Assembly: GCA_016124755.1 (NCBI GenBank)
Contig: WGNA01000010.1
Span: 62,001 to 126,000 of the forward strand
DNA: 64,000 nt
From: Bacteroidota bacterium
GTDB taxonomy: Bacteria; Bacteroidota; Bacteroidia; NS11-12g; UBA9320
Direction: 5' to 3'
The position numbers and the translations under genes were made by a program. Positions 55,689 through 64,000 of the stretch are shown here, one piece after another; within the stretch, counting starts at the first letter, position 1, and each line of letters begins with the position of its first letter. The notes below the pieces were generated by a model, which made no database searches, was not told the DNA's origin, and saw only the letters and a program-made list of their open reading frames with translations.

Positions 55689-57230
55689 TTATTGTTTGAT
55701 GAACCGGGAGGTAGTTATTCCGAAGCTACCCTCCAGAACCACCTGATACATACCGGAACTCAGCATCGAAATATCGATACGGTTATCGGTTTGGACTTTC
55801 CCCTCACAAACTGTTTTGCCTGCCATATCAATAATTCGGAAGTTGTTGATTTGATGTTTTTCAGGAGTTTCAATAAACAACCCTGAACTCGCAGGATTCG
55901 GATATACTTTGGGATTTGAGGTTTCCACCGGTTCAACAGATACCGGGTCATTAGCGCAAAATGCCCAATGATTCTGCAGAGTTTTCGCGTTAAACATCGA
56001 CTGAATTTTTGCTGCTCTGGTTTTTAATAAATCAACCGAATGCAGGTTGTCTTTTCCTCGCGTAATAATGTAGGCTACATCCAGACAGATGTCGTCACCG
56101 GCATTCAGATCAAATGGCCCGAAAGAACCGAGTCCTCTTCTGTCTCCGGGGTGATTGCCTGCACTTTCTTCGGTCCAGTCATCCGACTTTCTTACATCTC
56201 CGTAAAACTGAACCCGTGTATTATCACCTGTAGGTGTTTTAAAATGATTTCCATTCAGATCCAAACCGCTGAGATAATTGTAAAAGTCTGTCGGAAAGAA
56301 TGGGTTACCATTGGTTCGGTTTACATCGTTGTTGAAAGGAGTGAAGGCATTTAATTTATGATTGAGAAATAAAACTCCAACGGCTGGAGGACGATTTCCA
56401 AATCCAAAAGCTCCGTCGTCTGGTTTGCCATTGTATCCGTAATACAGATTGAGTTGAGTGTCGCATCCTACAAAGTCATTCTCAAAATCTCCGATGTCGA
56501 AGTCACTGAATATGCCGAGATGCACATCGTGATAATTTGTGTCTGACCGGTTCACTACCTGCAACTGAACAAATATCACATCCCGCAGATCTGCATTGTC
56601 GTTAAAAACATAGGTCATTTGCCGAACATCAATTCCCATTGATTTTCCTCCCGTTTCGGTGTGATTTCCCTGATCATTAAAAATGGTGAAAGTAGAAACA
56701 TCTCCCCGAATGAGCGGATAATCATTTTGGCTCCATTCGTAATTCCCATCGAGATTGTTGTCGTTAAAAGGCGCAATGGTGAGGGGTTCTCCAAATGAAC
56801 TATTACCGTTGCCGGGCCAGTCTTTTATAGATTGGGAAGTTGAAATACCTGCAATGTGATCGTTTACCTCACTTCGGCGCACTTTAAAAAGTTGATTGAA
56901 TCGCGCAAAAGTGGAGTCGGATTTTGTTGAAACCGGTCCGGGAAAATAATCCTGTCCTGCCTGTCGATACATCATGGCAGCGAGATGAAGACTATCGTTT
57001 TTGTCTTTCCCACCGATCCAGACAGAGGATGAATAAATAAGTGGTTTGTATGCGGAAGTGTCGAAATACCACACCCCGGTTTGGTGGTTTCCGCTCAGAA
57101 AATCTCCGCCATTGCTATTGAAAAAAAGCAAATTTCCCGTGTAAGAACTGTCGTATTCTGTTGCGGCTCTTTGAGCATTAATTCGGGAAATTGATAGAAG
57201 ACAAAAAACGAGAAGTACAATTTTCTTCAT
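55689..57230 (-). CDS. T9SS type A secreted protein, unknown function
   Basis: 513 residues from ATG at 57230 (MKKIVLLVFCLLSISRINAQ signal); ATG 57242 would add 4 residues. The body is the long, Asp/Asn/Gly-rich kind seen in Bacteroidota T9SS cargo, with segments such as SSVWIGGKDKND and GNYEWSQNDYPLIRGDV. No catalytic motif was found. The tail is a type A sorting domain (VYPNPASSGLFI...SSGMYQVVL). A perfect hairpin sits right at its start (57232-57252). It is convergent with icd with zero spacing. Confidence 0.85.
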   Translation of the reverse strand: MKKIVLLVFCLLSISRINAQRAATEYDSSYTGNLLFFNSNGGDFLSGNHQTGVWYFDTSAYKPLIYSSSVWIGGKDKNDSLHLAAMMYRQAGQDYFPGPVSTKSDSTFARFNQLFKVRRSEVNDHIAGISTSQSIKDWPGNGNSSFGEPLTIAPFNDNNLDGNYEWSQNDYPLIRGDVSTFTIFNDQGNHTETGGKSMGIDVRQMTYVFNDNADLRDVIFVQLQVVNRSDTNYHDVHLGIFSDFDIGDFENDFVGCDTQLNLYYGYNGKPDDGAFGFGNRPPAVGVLFLNHKLNAFTPFNNDVNRTNGNPFFPTDFYNYLSGLDLNGNHFKTPTGDNTRVQFYGDVRKSDDWTEESAGNHPGDRRGLGSFGPFDLNAGDDICLDVAYIITRGKDNLHSVDLLKTRAAKIQSMFNAKTLQNHWAFCANDPVSVEPVETSNPKVYPNPASSGLFIETPEKHQINNFRIIDMAGKTVCEGKVQTDNRIDISMLSSGMYQVVLEGSFGITTSRFIKQ

Positions 57231-57231
57231 A

Positions 57232-57252
57232 CCTGAAATCATTAATTTCAGG
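57232..57252 (-). promoter_or_regulatory. Perfect 8-bp hairpin adjoining a start codon
   Basis: CCTGAAAT (57232-57239) and ATTTCAGG (57245-57252) are exact inverted repeats with a 5-nt loop, one base upstream of the ATG at 57230. In mRNA it would mask the ribosome-loading region; in DNA it could be an operator. Confidence 0.45.
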
Positions 57253-57321
57253 CAATGACTTTAGAATAACAACTCAACCCTAATGGGAATTGAGCAAAGA
57301 GTATAGCCGATTTATCAGCGG

Positions 57322-58665
57322 TTAATTCACAACAAATTTTTCGGTTTGAATAAATCCGTTTGTGTCTTCCAACTTTAGTAAATAAATACCGGGAGCTAAT
57401 GAAGACACATTGATCTCAGGTTCCGGGAAATCCTGTTTTATAACCAACTGTCCTGAGTAATTTGTGATTTCCAACAATTTGAATTGGGAGATCGAACGAA
57501 TATGCAGAACGTCTGTTGCCGGATTCGGATAAATGGAAATTTTTTTATCCGTACTGAGTTTTTCAATCCCAATTGAGCCGGTGTTTTCGTAAAAAATGAT
57601 GGCGGAATATTCGTAATAATTTGAGTAATACGTTGCACCACCAATGATGTCCAGGTCGCCATCGTCATCAATATCTACCATAACAGGTATAACATAATAA
57701 CCTTCTGTCGGTACTTTTAAATTGAACGGATCTTTTACCGCTATCGCAAAATCCGGATTGGTTTTACTTCCATAATTTTCCTGATAAAAGAAATTTCCGT
57801 TTTCGTTCAAATACAGCAAATCCAAATCACCGTCGTTATCGAGGTCGGCAAAATCCATCATCGCCAGATAATCCTGACTGGAACTCGGGAGCCCGAACTT
57901 TCCGCCAACCGGTGCGGCGAAGGCAGGATTGGTTGCAGAGCCTGTATTTTCAATAAAACTGATAAAAGGATCGTATGTTCCAGCCATAATATCCAAATCA
58001 CCATCACCATCAATATCGACTACTGAAAAGGATAAAATTTCATAGACATTAGAAAGTCCGAACGGGTGTACAACCGGATCTTCGAAAGACGGGTTGTCCT
58101 TTTGACCTATATTTCGGTAAAACCTGAAATCTCCGTAATAATCTCCGGTAATCAGGTCGAAGTCACCATCGTTGTCGAGATCGCAAAATCTTGAAAAAAC
58201 CATGTAACTGGTATCAATCATTTTAATCCCGAAAGGGTTGATACGGCCTTTTTCGTATTGGGGATTTTTGGCAGTTCCTGAGTTTTTATAATAAATAAAC
58301 TGTCCGTAATATGTGCTCACCAAAAGGTCGAGATCACCGTCGTTGTCGAGATCGGCCAATGTGGGAGCCATAATGTAATCCTGAATGGGCTCGAGTCCGA
58401 ACGGGTTAAGTTTTCCGGTTTTGAAATTCTGTGCTTCAGCCGTTCCGGAACTCATCAGACCGAATAAAAGTGCAACACTTCCCAGTATTCTCTTTAACTG
58501 AACAATGGAAATATAGGGTTTGATTTCCTCGATAAGCTGTTCGAGTTTAGCCCGGAGTTTTTGGTATTGATCTTTGCTAAGCTGCCGCGAATGAATGAGG
58601 TGGCCCAGTTCTTTCGCTTTCAGATACAGCAGTGTTTTTTTAGTTTCTAGTGTTCGTTTTTTCAT
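57322..58665 (-). CDS. T9SS FG-GAP/VCBS repeat protein with N-terminal cytoplasmic-type extension
   Basis: 447 residues. Residues 1-55 are a charged, helix-forming stretch (LLYLKAKELGHLIHSRQ..., KLEQLIEEIKP) before a signal-like hydrophobic segment (LGSVALLFGLMSSGTAEA) at about 61-78. Five repeats follow, each with NPFG and an Asp-rich DLDNDGDLD calcium loop, characteristic of FG-GAP/VCBS repeats. A type A sorting domain (IYPNPATDVLHI...APGIYLLKL) ends it. The extended N-region is unusual for a signal peptide. Likely a surface calcium-stabilised beta-propeller. Confidence 0.88.
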   Translation of the reverse strand: MKKRTLETKKTLLYLKAKELGHLIHSRQLSKDQYQKLRAKLEQLIEEIKPYISIVQLKRILGSVALLFGLMSSGTAEAQNFKTGKLNPFGLEPIQDYIMAPTLADLDNDGDLDLLVSTYYGQFIYYKNSGTAKNPQYEKGRINPFGIKMIDTSYMVFSRFCDLDNDGDFDLITGDYYGDFRFYRNIGQKDNPSFEDPVVHPFGLSNVYEILSFSVVDIDGDGDLDIMAGTYDPFISFIENTGSATNPAFAAPVGGKFGLPSSSQDYLAMMDFADLDNDGDLDLLYLNENGNFFYQENYGSKTNPDFAIAVKDPFNLKVPTEGYYVIPVMVDIDDDGDLDIIGGATYYSNYYEYSAIIFYENTGSIGIEKLSTDKKISIYPNPATDVLHIRSISQFKLLEITNYSGQLVIKQDFPEPEINVSSLAPGIYLLKLEDTNGFIQTEKFVVN

Positions 58666-58735
58666 GTCTGATGTTGTTGGATTATTAAATTGTTAGTAAA
58701 ATGTTACTTGTACATATTGTGCAATTTAGATAAAA

Positions 58736-59815
58736 TTAATCCTTGTCAATGGTTCTGCCCCAAAAAGTGCCCTGCGGAATTTTGAGTCCGAGGTAATGAT
58801 CGTCTGTCAGCGTATTCAGAATATTCGGTCTGATTTTGTCGGGAAGAACACACACGTCGTAAATTTCATCTACAGAGGTCTGATAAATAATTTCTCCTGC
58901 GATACTCGCAGTTGGAAGGTGCATTACAACAATTCCAGAACGATTGGCAAACTCTGCAAAAGGTAGTTTTCCGAATGATGAGGAGTTCTTTCTGAGTTTT
59001 GATAATCCGATAAACAGGTAGTCTTTGTAATATGCCATTCCGCGAACGAAGCCATTCATTTTTTTGATCACTTCATATTTACCAGCTTTTGAATCTACTT
59101 TAATGAGTTCACCGGTTGCCGAAAGGAGTGTGTAAAGTTCATTATTAAAGATTCTGGGTGAATGTGGCATTGCGAGATTTGAAACTACTGTTTCTCCGGA
59201 TTCGATATCGTAAATCACTCCACCGGTTGTTATTTCTTCTTTCCAGCTCCGCATCGAATTTCCCTGATTGAAGGCCGAGGCAAATCGGGGCTTTCCGTTT
59301 TCCATTGCCATTCCGTTCAAATGACACCGATCTTCCGATACCATCGCGTCTATTTGTGGCGGCTGCCAATAGGGGGTGAAGTTGTTATCCGAATCGAGTG
59401 AGATAATACATGAGAATAATGTGTTTACTGCGAATAGTGAATTTTCAGAACCAAAGCTGAGGTCGTGCAAATCGAGTGGCCCGGTGTGATACGTTATTCC
59501 GGGGAGAAAAAGGCTGTCGAATTTGCCGGGTGCTTTTGGGTAGGTGCGGGCGAGTTCTCCTGAATTCCGGAAAACAATCACATCTTTTTTACCGGCCAGT
59601 GCTAGTTTTTCGGTTTCTTCATCGTATGCAATGCCCATCGGTTTCTCAAAATTTCGCGGCAACTGAATCAATGAGTCTTCACCCGAAGGCGAGAGAAAAA
59701 TGAGTTTACCTGCCTGATAAGTGGAAAGCGCCAGACTGCAACCGAGTTTCTGCAGCAATTCCGGAATCTGAGATGAGTAAGTACAACTAAAAGGCGAAAC
59801 GGGTGTGTTGGTCAT
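58736..59815 (-). CDS. TIGR03032-family (DUF4915) protein
   Basis: 359 residues, no signal peptide. The sequence matches my recollection of the TIGR03032 family, with hallmarks such as SLALSTYQAGKLIFL, LPRNFEKPMGIAYD, CHLNGMA and SAFNQGN...W; members are predicted beta-propellers of unknown function. It lies between the FG-GAP gene and sucA on the same strand, 72 bp after the sucA stop. Whether it is co-transcribed with sucA is uncertain. Confidence 0.82.
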   Translation of the reverse strand: MTNTPVSPFSCTYSSQIPELLQKLGCSLALSTYQAGKLIFLSPSGEDSLIQLPRNFEKPMGIAYDEETEKLALAGKKDVIVFRNSGELARTYPKAPGKFDSLFLPGITYHTGPLDLHDLSFGSENSLFAVNTLFSCIISLDSDNNFTPYWQPPQIDAMVSEDRCHLNGMAMENGKPRFASAFNQGNSMRSWKEEITTGGVIYDIESGETVVSNLAMPHSPRIFNNELYTLLSATGELIKVDSKAGKYEVIKKMNGFVRGMAYYKDYLFIGLSKLRKNSSSFGKLPFAEFANRSGIVVMHLPTASIAGEIIYQTSVDEIYDVCVLPDKIRPNILNTLTDDHYLGLKIPQGTFWGRTIDKD

Positions 59816-59887
59816 ACTGCATAAATTGGTGCAACCAAAATAGACCCGGAAGTTTTAAATTCAAGAATTGTATTCAGAATACCTGAA

Positions 59888-62602
59888 TCATTCAAAAGCC
59901 AGACGCACGAGTTCTGCCTGTTCCTCTGCGTGAACTTTTGCATAACCGGTTGCCGGGGTGGAGCTCGATTTTCGGCTGAGATACTTCAGATCGAATGGCC
60001 AGTCGTAGCGGTGCATGTGTGTTCTGGCGCCCATGTTTTTAGGTTCTTCCTGAACCCAGAGCCATGATGCCTTCTTATACTTTTTGCCCAATTCCTCAAT
60101 CTGGTTTTCGGCTAAAGGATAAAGCTGTTCAATTCGAACAATCGCTACATCTTTAATTTTATTTTCCTGCTGATAGGCAAGAAGGTCGTAATACAGCTTT
60201 CCGTTACAGAGGAGAACTTTTCGAACGTCACCGGCTTTCACATTTGCATCGTCGATCACTTCCTGAAAGCCGCCTGAGGTGAAGTCGGTGAGCGAAGAAA
60301 CACAGGCCGGATGTCGCAATAAACTTTTGGGTGTCATCACGATCAGCGGTTTGCGGAATTCCCGTTTCAACTGTCTTCTCAATGCGTGAAACAAGTTAGC
60401 CGGAGTGGTCGGATTAATTACCTGCATATTCATGGTCGCACACAACTGAAGATATCTTTCAGGTCGGGCAGAAGAATGTTCAGGTCCCTGACCTTCCATT
60501 CCGTGCGGGAGGTACATTACCACACCGTTGAATCGCTTCCACTTGGTTTCTCCGCTGGATATGTATTGATCGACAATCACCTGAGCTCCGTTGGCAAAAT
60601 CCCCGAATTGTGCTTCCCAGATGGTGAGTCCGTTCGGATTGCTCAAAGCATATCCATATTCAAAACCGAGAACTGCGAATTCGGATAACAATGAATTGTA
60701 AATCTCAAAACGCGCCTGTTTATCGGAAATGTTGGCCAATGGCACATACTCGGTTTCCGAGTCTTCAGAGGTAAGTACCGCATGTCTGTGACTAAAAGTT
60801 CCGCGCTCGCAATCCTGACCGCTCATGCGTACCGGATGACCTTCTTCAAGCAAGCTTCCGTATGCCATCAGTTCACCCATCGCCCAGTCGAAACTTCCGT
60901 TTTTGATCATGGTGCGGCGATCTTCCATTAGCTTTTCAACTTTTCGGAAAGCCTTAAAGTCTGCCGGAATCTGAGTGATTTTATCGGCAATTTTAGTAAA
61001 GGTTGCTTTGGAGATGGAGGTTTTTGGTGAACTAAAGAAGTCCGCTCTTTCGGCTTTGCGGATTTGTTTCCAGGATGTACTCGGATTGTCGTGTGAAACC
61101 ACCGGTTTGTCTTCCCGAACCCAATTCAGTTTTTCCTGCAAAAGGTCTTTAAACTCCTTCTCCATTTTCTTCGCCAGCTCAATTTCAAGAGCGCCACCTT
61201 TTGCGAGTTTGTCCTGATAGATTTCTCTCGGGTTGGCGTGTGACGCAATAGCTTTATAAAGTTTCGGTTGTGTGAAACGCGGTTCGTCTGATTCGTTATG
61301 TCCGTACTTTCTATAACCCAATAAATCTATAAAAACGTCGGAGTGAAATTTCTGCCGAAACTCCATCGCTAGTTGAATCGTATAAATAATGGCTTCAACA
61401 TCATCGCCATTAACGTGAAACACCGGGCACTTCGTAGTTTTCGCTACATCAGTGCAATAAATGGAAGTTCTGCCGTCGATATAATTCGTGGTGAATCCGA
61501 TTTGGTTGTTGGTAACGATGTGAATGGTTCCGCCCACGCGATATCCGGGCAAGGCTGCCATTTGAAGTGTTTCGTAAACGATACCCTGACCCGAAACTGA
61601 AGCATCTCCGTGAATGAGAATCGGAGTGAGTTTATTTTCGTCGTTGTTGTACCGGCCATCGAGTTTTGCACGTCCGAGTCCGGCCACAACCGGGTCAACC
61701 GATTCGAGGTGTGAGGGATTTGGCGACAGAATTAATTTAACATCGTCCCCACTGGTGGTTTTAATTTCAGAAGAATATCCCAGGTGGTATTTTACATCGC
61801 CTTCGAACAGTGCATCCTGATATGCTTTGCCTTCGAATTCGGTAAAGATTTCTTCGTAGCTTTTGTTCATGATGTTCGCGAGAACATTCAGTCGTCCGCG
61901 GTGCGCCATGCCGATCACGTATTCCTTAACTCCGAGTTCGGATCCGTGTTCAATCGCTGAATCGAGAGCAGGAATCAGGGTTTCGAGACCTTCGAGAGAA
62001 AAGCGCTTCTGCCCAACATATTTAGTATGAAGGAAGTTTTCGAATACAACAGCCTGATTGAGTTTCTGGAAAATTCTTCGCTTTTGCTCAATCGAAAGAT
62101 TTGCCCGGTTGCGACTGGTTTCCATCTTGTCGCGGAGCCATTCCTTCTGTTCGGTGTTGTGCATGTACATAAATTCAGCACCGATAGATCCGCAGTACGT
62201 TTCCTCGAGATGGTTAATAATGTCGCGCAGTTTTGCCGGACCGATTCCGATTTCAATTCCGGCATTGAAGGTCTTGTCGAGATCAGCTTCGGTTAATCCG
62301 AAATTCTTAAGTTCAAGTGTGGGTGCATAGTGTCGTCGTTCGCGAACCGGATTGGTTTTAGTGAACAGATGACCTCTGGTTCTGTAACCGTCGTTTATCA
62401 AACGCAGTACGTTGATCTCGTGGATCATGTCGTCTGATACGGATTTGCCGGTTGCAGATCCGTTGCGTTCATAGGCCAGATCAAAACCTTCGAAAAATTT
62501 CCGCCAGCCAAATTCTACACTGCCGGCATCAGCCTGATATTGTTTGTATAAATCGTCGATGGAATCAACATCGGCGTTGCTCAGATAGGAATGTCCCAAC
62601 AT
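59888..62602 (-). CDS. sucA: 2-oxoglutarate dehydrogenase E1 component
   Basis: 904 residues from ATG at 62602, beginning MLGHSYLSNADVDSIDDLYK as family members do. It decarboxylates 2-oxoglutarate with thiamine diphosphate and passes the succinyl group to E2. Seen are the substrate/cofactor region GDASVSGQGIVYE, NNQIGFTT, the thiamine-binding HVNGDDVEAI, GHNESDEPRFTQP and the transketolase-type GxEYGY and EAQFGDFANGAQ segments. An in-frame TTG at 62635 would add 11 residues but is inside the promoter box. The E2 gene usually follows E1 but is not found here. Confidence 0.96.
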   Translation of the reverse strand: MLGHSYLSNADVDSIDDLYKQYQADAGSVEFGWRKFFEGFDLAYERNGSATGKSVSDDMIHEINVLRLINDGYRTRGHLFTKTNPVRERRHYAPTLELKNFGLTEADLDKTFNAGIEIGIGPAKLRDIINHLEETYCGSIGAEFMYMHNTEQKEWLRDKMETSRNRANLSIEQKRRIFQKLNQAVVFENFLHTKYVGQKRFSLEGLETLIPALDSAIEHGSELGVKEYVIGMAHRGRLNVLANIMNKSYEEIFTEFEGKAYQDALFEGDVKYHLGYSSEIKTTSGDDVKLILSPNPSHLESVDPVVAGLGRAKLDGRYNNDENKLTPILIHGDASVSGQGIVYETLQMAALPGYRVGGTIHIVTNNQIGFTTNYIDGRTSIYCTDVAKTTKCPVFHVNGDDVEAIIYTIQLAMEFRQKFHSDVFIDLLGYRKYGHNESDEPRFTQPKLYKAIASHANPREIYQDKLAKGGALEIELAKKMEKEFKDLLQEKLNWVREDKPVVSHDNPSTSWKQIRKAERADFFSSPKTSISKATFTKIADKITQIPADFKAFRKVEKLMEDRRTMIKNGSFDWAMGELMAYGSLLEEGHPVRMSGQDCERGTFSHRHAVLTSEDSETEYVPLANISDKQARFEIYNSLLSEFAVLGFEYGYALSNPNGLTIWEAQFGDFANGAQVIVDQYISSGETKWKRFNGVVMYLPHGMEGQGPEHSSARPERYLQLCATMNMQVINPTTPANLFHALRRQLKREFRKPLIVMTPKSLLRHPACVSSLTDFTSGGFQEVIDDANVKAGDVRKVLLCNGKLYYDLLAYQQENKIKDVAIVRIEQLYPLAENQIEELGKKYKKASWLWVQEEPKNMGARTHMHRYDWPFDLKYLSRKSSSTPATGYAKVHAEEQAELVRLAFE

Positions 62603-62632
62603 CTTAGAATAGTCGTTTTGCCAATTGGCCCG

Positions 62633-62640
62633 CAAAGATA
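62633..62640 (-). promoter_or_regulatory. Candidate -7 promoter element for sucA
   Basis: On the minus strand it reads TATCTTTG, an exact TAnnTTTG match and the same box as before ald. It ends 30 nt before the sucA ATG at 62602. Confidence 0.55.
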
Positions 62641-62682
62641 AATTAAACCCTATCCGAAGGCTTTTGAAAAACCAAAATTGTG

Positions 62683-63450
62683 TCAGGCTTTCGCCGGACG
62701 AAGATCCAGATTGTACCGGAGAGCGGTAATTAAGGTGTGATTATTCTCGAAGAGACTTCCACTGAATCCGGATTTGGCTGCATACTGATTCATGTAGCCC
62801 AGCACCAGATCGAAACCTTTTCGGATACTGTAATCGATTGTTAAAGTAAGCCGGTTCTGGTCAAATACAGTTTTTGAAAACGACTCAGACACTCCCAAAA
62901 AGAATTCGTCGTGAAGTACTGCATAGATCGCATGTTCAGTTTTTGCGATTTTATTCAACGGAACGGCAATCTGAAAACGGTACCTCACCCGGTGAAGCAA
63001 ACCATAATGGTCGTGTACCCAATTGCCATACAGATCTTTCACCTTTACCTCGCGATAACGCTGCTCGATTCTCACCCGGTTCTGGATTTTGCATTTTTTC
63101 CATTTGGTGTCGATGGCAAATTGTTCCCAGCTTCGGTGTTCAATCAGCGGATATTTGGCTGGTAGTTCTCCGTATTGATGGGCATTCACAAAGTCGTAAC
63201 CGAGGGTTGTGTGATATGTCTTTTTTTTCCATTCAATTCCACCGCGTACAAGATCCTGCATCGGGTGCGCGATGAGTCCGCTACGTCTGAAATGAAACTC
63301 GGTTCTCAGACTAAAGTTCTTGTAGAGTTTGTGATTTCCCTGATACGCATACCAGGCATTGTACTGCGTGGCGGTATACGGTGTGGCTACTCCGAAAGCA
63401 ACGATCGAAATTGAAACTAAAACTAAAGAACTCAGTAACCGGCGTTTCAC
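62683..63450 (-). CDS. DUF2490 outer-membrane-like protein
   Basis: 255 residues with a signal peptide (LLSSLVLVSISIVAFGVA). The pattern QYNAWYAYQGNHKLYKNFSLRTEFHFRR...VRYRFQIAVPL...LTLTIDYSIRKGFDLVLGYMNQY is that of the DUF2490 family, which are alternating beta-strand, barrel-like proteins. The start is GTG at 63450, overlapping the MoxR stop by 4 nt (GTGA), so it is translationally coupled to MoxR. The barrel location is inferred. Confidence 0.82.
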   Translation of the reverse strand: MKRRLLSSLVLVSISIVAFGVATPYTATQYNAWYAYQGNHKLYKNFSLRTEFHFRRSGLIAHPMQDLVRGGIEWKKKTYHTTLGYDFVNAHQYGELPAKYPLIEHRSWEQFAIDTKWKKCKIQNRVRIEQRYREVKVKDLYGNWVHDHYGLLHRVRYRFQIAVPLNKIAKTEHAIYAVLHDEFFLGVSESFSKTVFDQNRLTLTIDYSIRKGFDLVLGYMNQYAAKSGFSGSLFENNHTLITALRYNLDLRPAKA

Positions 63451-64000
63451 ATCAATTTGGAAATGATGTTTTCAACCGAAATTCCTTCTGCTTCCGCTTT
63501 GTAGTTCTTTACCACACGATGGCGGAGAACGTAATTGGCAACTGCCTGCACATCCTCGATATCCGGAGAATATTTACCGTGAATAAGTGCGTGACATTTT
63601 GCGCCTAAAACCAGATACTGACTGGCACGCGGTCCCGCTCCGTAGTTCAGATACTGATTCACGATATCTGCTGAACCTGTAGTGTTCGGACGGGTTTTGT
63701 TTACCAGCTTAACTGCGTATTCCATCACATTGTCGGCAATGGGAACTTTTCGCACTAAGGTTTGAAATGCCTGAATATCGTGCGCTCCGATAATTTTTGA
63801 AACGGAGGGTTTAAAATCGGATGTGGTTTGTTTTACGATATTGATCTCGTCTTCCAGACTTGGATAATCGAGAACAATGTTGAACATGAATCGGTCGAGC
63901 TGAGCTTCCGGAAGCGGATATGTTCCTTCCTGTTCAATAGGGTTTTGCGTTGCCAATACGAAGAAAGGTCTTGGCAAAGCGTGATTCTGACCATTCACCG
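63447..64000 (-). CDS. MoxR-family AAA ATPase (5' end outside window)
   Basis: The C-terminal 184 codons in the window are open to the right edge. The segment PFFVLATQNPIEQEGTYPLPEAQLDRF carries the sensor/Walker region and arginine finger typical of MoxR, and the tail has the lid domain (YLNYGAGPRASQYLVLGAKCHAL, sensor-2 type GPRAS). MoxR ATPases help assemble von Willebrand-domain or metallo-protein complexes. Its gene overlaps the DUF2490 gene by 4 nt. Confidence 0.93.
   Translation of the reverse strand, partial: VNGQNHALPRPFFVLATQNPIEQEGTYPLPEAQLDRFMFNIVLDYPSLEDEINIVKQTTSDFKPSVSKIIGAHDIQAFQTLVRKVPIADNVMEYAVKLVNKTRPNTTGSADIVNQYLNYGAGPRASQYLVLGAKCHALIHGKYSPDIEDVQAVANYVLRHRVVKNYKAEAEGISVENIISKLM

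Noticed and set aside
58708-58724. Near-palindrome TTGTACA/TGTGCAA upstream of the FG-GAP/VCBS gene
   Set aside because: One mismatch in 7 bp and no known regulator; could be an operator but chance is as likely.

Overview
The window reads as chromosome of a Bacteroidota bacterium, most likely of the order Flavobacteriales (inference). Supporting signs are secreted proteins ending in type IX secretion system (T9SS) sorting domains, one giant protein with a gliding-motility-type C-terminal domain, DUF5686 and DUF2490 proteins, TPR proteins carrying a LuxR-like helix-turn-helix, a HisKA_2 kinase paired with a LytTR regulator, and promoters of the TAnnTTTG type that is characteristic of this phylum. 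I see no tRNA, rRNA, CRISPR array, transposase, integrase or plasmid gene. The left edge cuts a glycosyltransferase-TPR gene and the right edge cuts a MoxR ATPase gene.

Layout. 1-5.2 kb: membrane GT39-like protein with TPR tail (minus), then a cold-shock operon (DEAD-box-type helicase, small basic protein, cold-shock protein) ending in a clear terminator. 5.2-11 kb: minus-strand genes for a DUF5686 outer-membrane protein, an alpha/beta hydrolase, alanine dehydrogenase and a secreted lamin-tail-like protein. 11-17.5 kb: beta-helix lipoprotein, TrmN6-type methyltransferase, a lysozyme-fold/unknown gene pair on the minus strand, an M1 aminopeptidase with a T9SS tail, and a second alpha/beta hydrolase.

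17.5-38 kb is a surface-protein region on the plus strand. It holds a 4191-residue modular protein with twenty tandem 77-residue repeats, a TPR/LuxR membrane regulator directly behind it, a 1329-residue fibre-like protein ending in a phage-tail-collar domain, and a T9SS protein whose start lies just behind a structured leader with a terminator hairpin. 38-47.4 kb: MORN/TonB-C protein, a 625-bp gap with strong inverted repeats, a TraB-domain protein with a 900-residue extension, two Rossmann-fold oxidoreductases, a small membrane protein, a small Fe-S protein, and a SLC13-type transporter.

47.4-64 kb: a T9SS protein with exactly seven FG-GAP repeats, a histidine kinase/LytTR regulator pair, NADP-isocitrate dehydrogenase, two more T9SS proteins (one with an odd cytoplasmic-looking N-terminal extension), a TIGR03032-type protein, 2-oxoglutarate dehydrogenase E1, a DUF2490 protein and MoxR. 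Isocitrate dehydrogenase and 2-oxoglutarate dehydrogenase are consecutive TCA-cycle steps but stand in separate transcription units.

The most unusual parts are the giant protein's repeat array, which contains a perfect three-fold 693-bp higher-order duplication, the collar-tipped fibre protein next to it with its own candidate regulator, and the pseudoknot/terminator leader at 36.2-36.4 kb.
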